Assembly: GCF_900602065.1 (NCBI RefSeq) | Contig: NZ_UWFN01000310.1 | Span: 310,001 to 374,000 of the forward strand | DNA length: 64,000 nt | Direction of reading: 5' to 3' | Source: Pseudomonas viridiflava | GTDB lineage: Bacteria; Pseudomonadota; Gammaproteobacteria; Pseudomonadales; Pseudomonadaceae | Part shown: in pieces, positions 61,504-64,000 of the stretch | Numbering within the stretch: the stretch's first letter is position 1 | How the letters are laid out: every line of letters begins with the position of its first letter | Translations under genes and position numbers: made by a program | Notes under the pieces: generated by a model | Told to the model about the DNA's origin: nothing | The model's database searches: none | What the model saw: the letters and a program-made list of their open reading frames with translations, nothing else

Positions 61504-62573
61504 ATCGATTATTTTCAGCGCGGCAGATGACATTGCCTGCGCCCTTATTGGCCTTTGCCGAGCGCATTGCACAGCAGTGGCGCGGCAGTCTGCTGCAACG
61601 CGGCTGGCGTTTATGGCTGCTTGAGCTGCGGGCCTGCATGCCTGAAAAAATGCAGCGGTTGTTGATTCATGACACACCGCAGCATCTGCATGCCTGGCCA
61701 TTGGTCGCGCCCTTGCCCGTGCTGTCGTCCAGTGTGCAGCAGATTTTGCTGTTGCCCCCGTCAGCCGTGCTGGTGCAAACCTTGCAGCTGCCTTTGGCTG
61801 CGGCCCGTGATTTGAAAACGGTCGTCGGTTACGAGCTGGACCGCTTCACGCCGTTCGATGCCTCGCAGCTGTATTTCGTTGCCCGGCAAGAGAAGCGCAG
61901 CGGAGCGTTTATTCAGGTCACGCTAGTGGCTATTTTGCGTGAGCGTCTGGATGCGATTCTCAATGAATGCGCGGCACTGGGCTTGCAACCCCATGCGGTA
62001 GACGTGGGGCATGACGAAGCGTCACGGTTGCAGATTGACTTGCTTCCAGCGCCCTTGCGTCCGCGTCAGCAGCGTAATGGACTGGGCCTGCAACGCAAAC
62101 TTCTGTGGCTCTGTGGGGGCCTGTTGCTGGTTGCGATGCTGCTCTGGCTCAACAACCGTCAGCAGCTTTTAGATGAAATGGAGAGCACGGTACAGGCGCA
62201 GAGAGCTCAGGTCGCGCAGATCCAGAAAGTCCGTCAGCAGTTGACCAACACCCGCGGTGCCGCCAGTTACCTCATACAGCGCAAAGCAGCACAGCCTACT
62301 TTCGCTGCGCTGCTTAATGAACTGACGGCCTGCTTACCTCGTGACACCTGGATTGACCAACTTGAAATCAATGACAGCGCCGAAGTTTCGTTTTCTGGCC
62401 AGAGCGCCAAGGCCAGTGCCTTGATCAGTCGGGTCAAGGACTGCCGCAGCCTGGATAACGCCCAGTTCCAGGGGGTTATCCAGCCAGATCCGCAAACCGG
62501 CAAAGACCGCTTTTCACTGCGTGCCCATCTGCATCAGGAGGCCGCCCATGCGCCGACCACTGACCAGCCGTGA
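61500..62573 (+). CDS. gspL: Type II secretion protein GspL (PilN-like, Xps type)
   Basis: 357 residues. Cytoplasmic actin-like part with GYELDRFTPFDASQLYF, single membrane helix at about 199-218, and a PilN-like periplasmic domain. Recruits GspE to the membrane. ATG 61500 overlaps the gspK stop; the frame also opens at TTG 61491. Confidence 0.88.
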   Translation: MNRLFSARQMTLPAPLLAFAERIAQQWRGSLLQRGWRLWLLELRACMPEKMQRLLIHDTPQHLHAWPLVAPLPVLSSSVQQILLLPPSAVLVQTLQLPLAAARDLKTVVGYELDRFTPFDASQLYFVARQEKRSGAFIQVTLVAILRERLDAILNECAALGLQPHAVDVGHDEASRLQIDLLPAPLRPRQQRNGLGLQRKLLWLCGGLLLVAMLLWLNNRQQLLDEMESTVQAQRAQVAQIQKVRQQLTNTRGAASYLIQRKAAQPTFAALLNELTACLPRDTWIDQLEINDSAEVSFSGQSAKASALISRVKDCRSLDNAQFQGVIQPDPQTGKDRFSLRAHLHQEAAHAPTTDQP

Positions 62574-63183
62574 ACGGCGCGGTGCCGCGTTGATCGTCCT
62601 GGCTCTGGTGCTGTGTTTTGCTTACTGGCTGCTGATTGACAGCTGGTTTGCCGGGCCCCTGCGCGACATGAACGAGCAGGCCGGGCAGTTGCGTGAACAG
62701 CAGCAGCGCTACGCCGGTTTGTTGAGCCAGGGTGACACGCTTAAAAAACAACTGGAGCAGGCCCGCAATGACCCGGCCAGCAGCACCAGCTTGCTGCCTG
62801 GTGATGACCCCAGCGCGGTGGCTGCAGACTTGATGCAACATATCGCCGACCTGATCAGCAGTCACGCCACGGCAGGGGGCGGCTGCGCACTGACCCAGCG
62901 CATGCCAATCACGCCTGAGCAGGACAGCGCAGAACCCTATCGCCAGGTGAAAGTCAGCCTGACCCTGGAATGCGCCATTGAACCGCTTACCGCGATCCTG
63001 CACGAGCTGGAATATCAGCGACCCTTCCTGTTCATCGATGAGATGAGCGTGCGCCGTGGTGCTGATGCACCGAGCAAAGGTGGGGCCGGTAAACTCGTGG
63101 CGCATATGCTGGTACGCGGTTATCTGCAACCTGCAGGTGCCGAAGAAGTATCGCAAGAAGCGTCCGAAGAGGAGGCCCAATGA
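62548..63183 (+). CDS. gspM: Type II secretion protein GspM
   Basis: 211 residues. One membrane helix near the N-terminus (ALIVLALVLCFAYWLLIDSW), a coiled coil (MNEQAGQLREQQQRYAGLL) and a small ferredoxin-like domain. AGGAGG lies seven bases before ATG 62548, deciding this start against GTG 62521; the gene overlaps gspL by 26 bases. Confidence 0.88.
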   Translation: MRRPLTSRERRGAALIVLALVLCFAYWLLIDSWFAGPLRDMNEQAGQLREQQQRYAGLLSQGDTLKKQLEQARNDPASSTSLLPGDDPSAVAADLMQHIADLISSHATAGGGCALTQRMPITPEQDSAEPYRQVKVSLTLECAIEPLTAILHELEYQRPFLFIDEMSVRRGADAPSKGGAGKLVAHMLVRGYLQPAGAEEVSQEASEEEAQ

Positions 63184-63704
63184 TCGGTTCATTGCGCTCC
63201 ACCGAATGGGGCTTGATTGGTCTGGCGGCCGTTCTCGGTCTGGTCATTGCCGGAATTGTCAGCGGCGCCGCCAACTCACCGGACTGGTTGCCGGAACAAG
63301 CGCCACGTTCGCCAGGCGATAAAGCAGCCAAAGCCCATGTTGCGCCAACCGCGACGTTGCAAAGTCTTGCGCAAACCTGGCAGGCACCATTGTTCAGCAC
63401 TGACCGGACACCGGACCGTTCGGTTGGCAAGGCCCAGGCGTCCAGCCTCGCAGGGCTGACACTCACCGGTATCATGATCGACGGGGATCTGCGCGTTGCC
63501 ATGATCAAACGCGCTGACGGACCACCGCTGAAGGTTCACCAGGGTGAGTCACTGCCCAATGGCTGGAAGCTTGAAAAGCTGACCCCGATGCAAGCCGATT
63601 TTTCCTCCGATGGCCGCACTCAAAGCCTGGCGCTGCGTGCGCTGCGCCTGCCGCCGCCGTCCAAAACACCACCGATTTCTCTTCCTCGCGAGTCCACTCA
63701 GTAA
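63180..63704 (+). CDS. gspN: Type II secretion protein N (GspC-like, XpsN position)
   Basis: 174 residues. One N-terminal membrane helix (WGLIGLAAVLGLVIAGIVSG) and, at about 88-155, a homology-region-like domain (AGLTLTGIMIDGDLRVAMIK) as in GspC. No PDZ or coiled-coil C-terminal domain. The gene order M-N-D is that of the Xanthomonas xps operon, where XpsN bridges LM and the secretin, so it likely replaces GspC. Overlaps gspM by ATGA. Confidence 0.82.
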   Translation: MIGSLRSTEWGLIGLAAVLGLVIAGIVSGAANSPDWLPEQAPRSPGDKAAKAHVAPTATLQSLAQTWQAPLFSTDRTPDRSVGKAQASSLAGLTLTGIMIDGDLRVAMIKRADGPPLKVHQGESLPNGWKLEKLTPMQADFSSDGRTQSLALRALRLPPPSKTPPISLPRESTQ

Positions 63705-64000
63705 ATGGCTACTTCTTCAGGCGTTCGTCAATTCCCTCGCTTGCGCACCCCCGTGTTGTGCCTGGCCACAGCTGTCGCCCTCGGCGGCTGTGCTACCGCG
63801 CCCAACAATTACGATCAAGACAGCGACATGTTGCGCGAAGCCCTGCAAGGCACCGGCTCGCAACGACCGCCGGTTGATCCGCGCAGTGAGCAGGCTCCGC
63901 AGGAAGCGTCACAGCCTCAACCCGCCACAGCGCCCACGCGGCAGTTGATTCGTGGCAACCAGCAGTTCGTCCGCAGACCTGCTCCGGCCCCTGCAGCCCG
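63705..64000 (+). CDS. gspD: Secretin GspD, N-terminal part (runs off the window)
   Basis: First 98 codons only. Starts at ATG 63705 directly after the gspN stop. The signal peptide ends in lipobox ALGGC with the lipidated cysteine C29, as in XpsD; canonical GspD proteins lack a lipid anchor. The next 65 residues are a low-complexity P/Q/A-rich segment before the N0 domain. Identity rests on order and lipobox; the secretin core is outside the window. Confidence 0.82.
   Translation, partial: MATSSGVRQFPRLRTPVLCLATAVALGGCATAPNNYDQDSDMLREALQGTGSQRPPVDPRSEQAPQEASQPQPATAPTRQLIRGNQQFVRRPAPAPAA

Noticed and set aside
1..64000. CRISPR arrays, tRNA or rRNA genes, prophage or transposase genes
   Set aside because: Looked for by eye and not seen; the repeats present are hairpins and palindromes, not regularly spaced direct repeats.

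Overview
The window is chromosomal DNA from a Pseudomonas, most likely the P. syringae / P. fluorescens side of the genus. The evidence is the gltA-sdhCDAB-sucAB-lpdG-sucCD-brnQ block, the htpG, fabAB and gpsA neighbourhoods in the order known from the genus, two genus-typical small families (DUF1652, DUF6482), Pseudomonas-type REP hairpins, and an Xps-type type II secretion operon beside a GH3 beta-glucosidase. I see no rRNA, tRNA, CRISPR, prophage or insertion-sequence transposase. The species call is inference; the genus call is strong.

Layout. 0-3.4 kb: a MocR-type regulator with three helically phased direct repeats in front of it, a lipoprotein, a cysteine-cluster protein and a START-domain protein. 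3.7-16.8 kb: TCA-cycle block, with gltA diverging from sdhCDAB and then sucAB-lpdG-sucCD; good sigma70-like promoters lie between gltA and sdhC, and structured leaders precede sucA and sucC. 16.9-17.7 and 30.0-30.8 kb: two copies of a non-coding, almost wholly palindromic element of about 0.8 kb, each with a REP-like hairpin at its centre. 17.8-26.8 kb: brnQ with a structured leader, two hotdog thioesterases, htpG with a sigma32-like promoter, a dienelactone hydrolase, pirin, OsmC, and fabA-fabB. 27.0-29.9 kb: a hybrid histidine kinase translationally coupled to a periplasmic binding protein.

30.9-40.8 kb: gpsA-DUF4389-sixA, a long-chain acyl-CoA synthetase behind a perfect 18-bp palindrome, a thioesterase, two alpha/beta hydrolases, a DUF4892 protein, an AI-2E family permease and an MFS transporter. 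41-48 kb: a three-PAS LuxR-type regulator, small Pseudomonas proteins, a broken chemoreceptor remnant, and an alpha-ketoglutarate-semialdehyde-type dehydrogenase with a FadR-type regulator, plus LysR and GNAT genes. 48.2-52.3 kb: a three-gene NitT/TauT-type ABC importer whose leader can pair with its own Shine-Dalgarno, followed by an unrecognised small ORF and a TetR regulator. 52.4-64 kb: a secreted PA14-containing GH3 enzyme, a small exported protein, and gspEFGHIJKLMN-D running off the right edge.

The best candidates for undescribed biology are the ABC-operon leader (48215-48308), the paired 0.8-kb palindromic elements, the brnQ leader, and the kinase/binding-protein pair. Everything was read by eye; no searches or folding programs were run.
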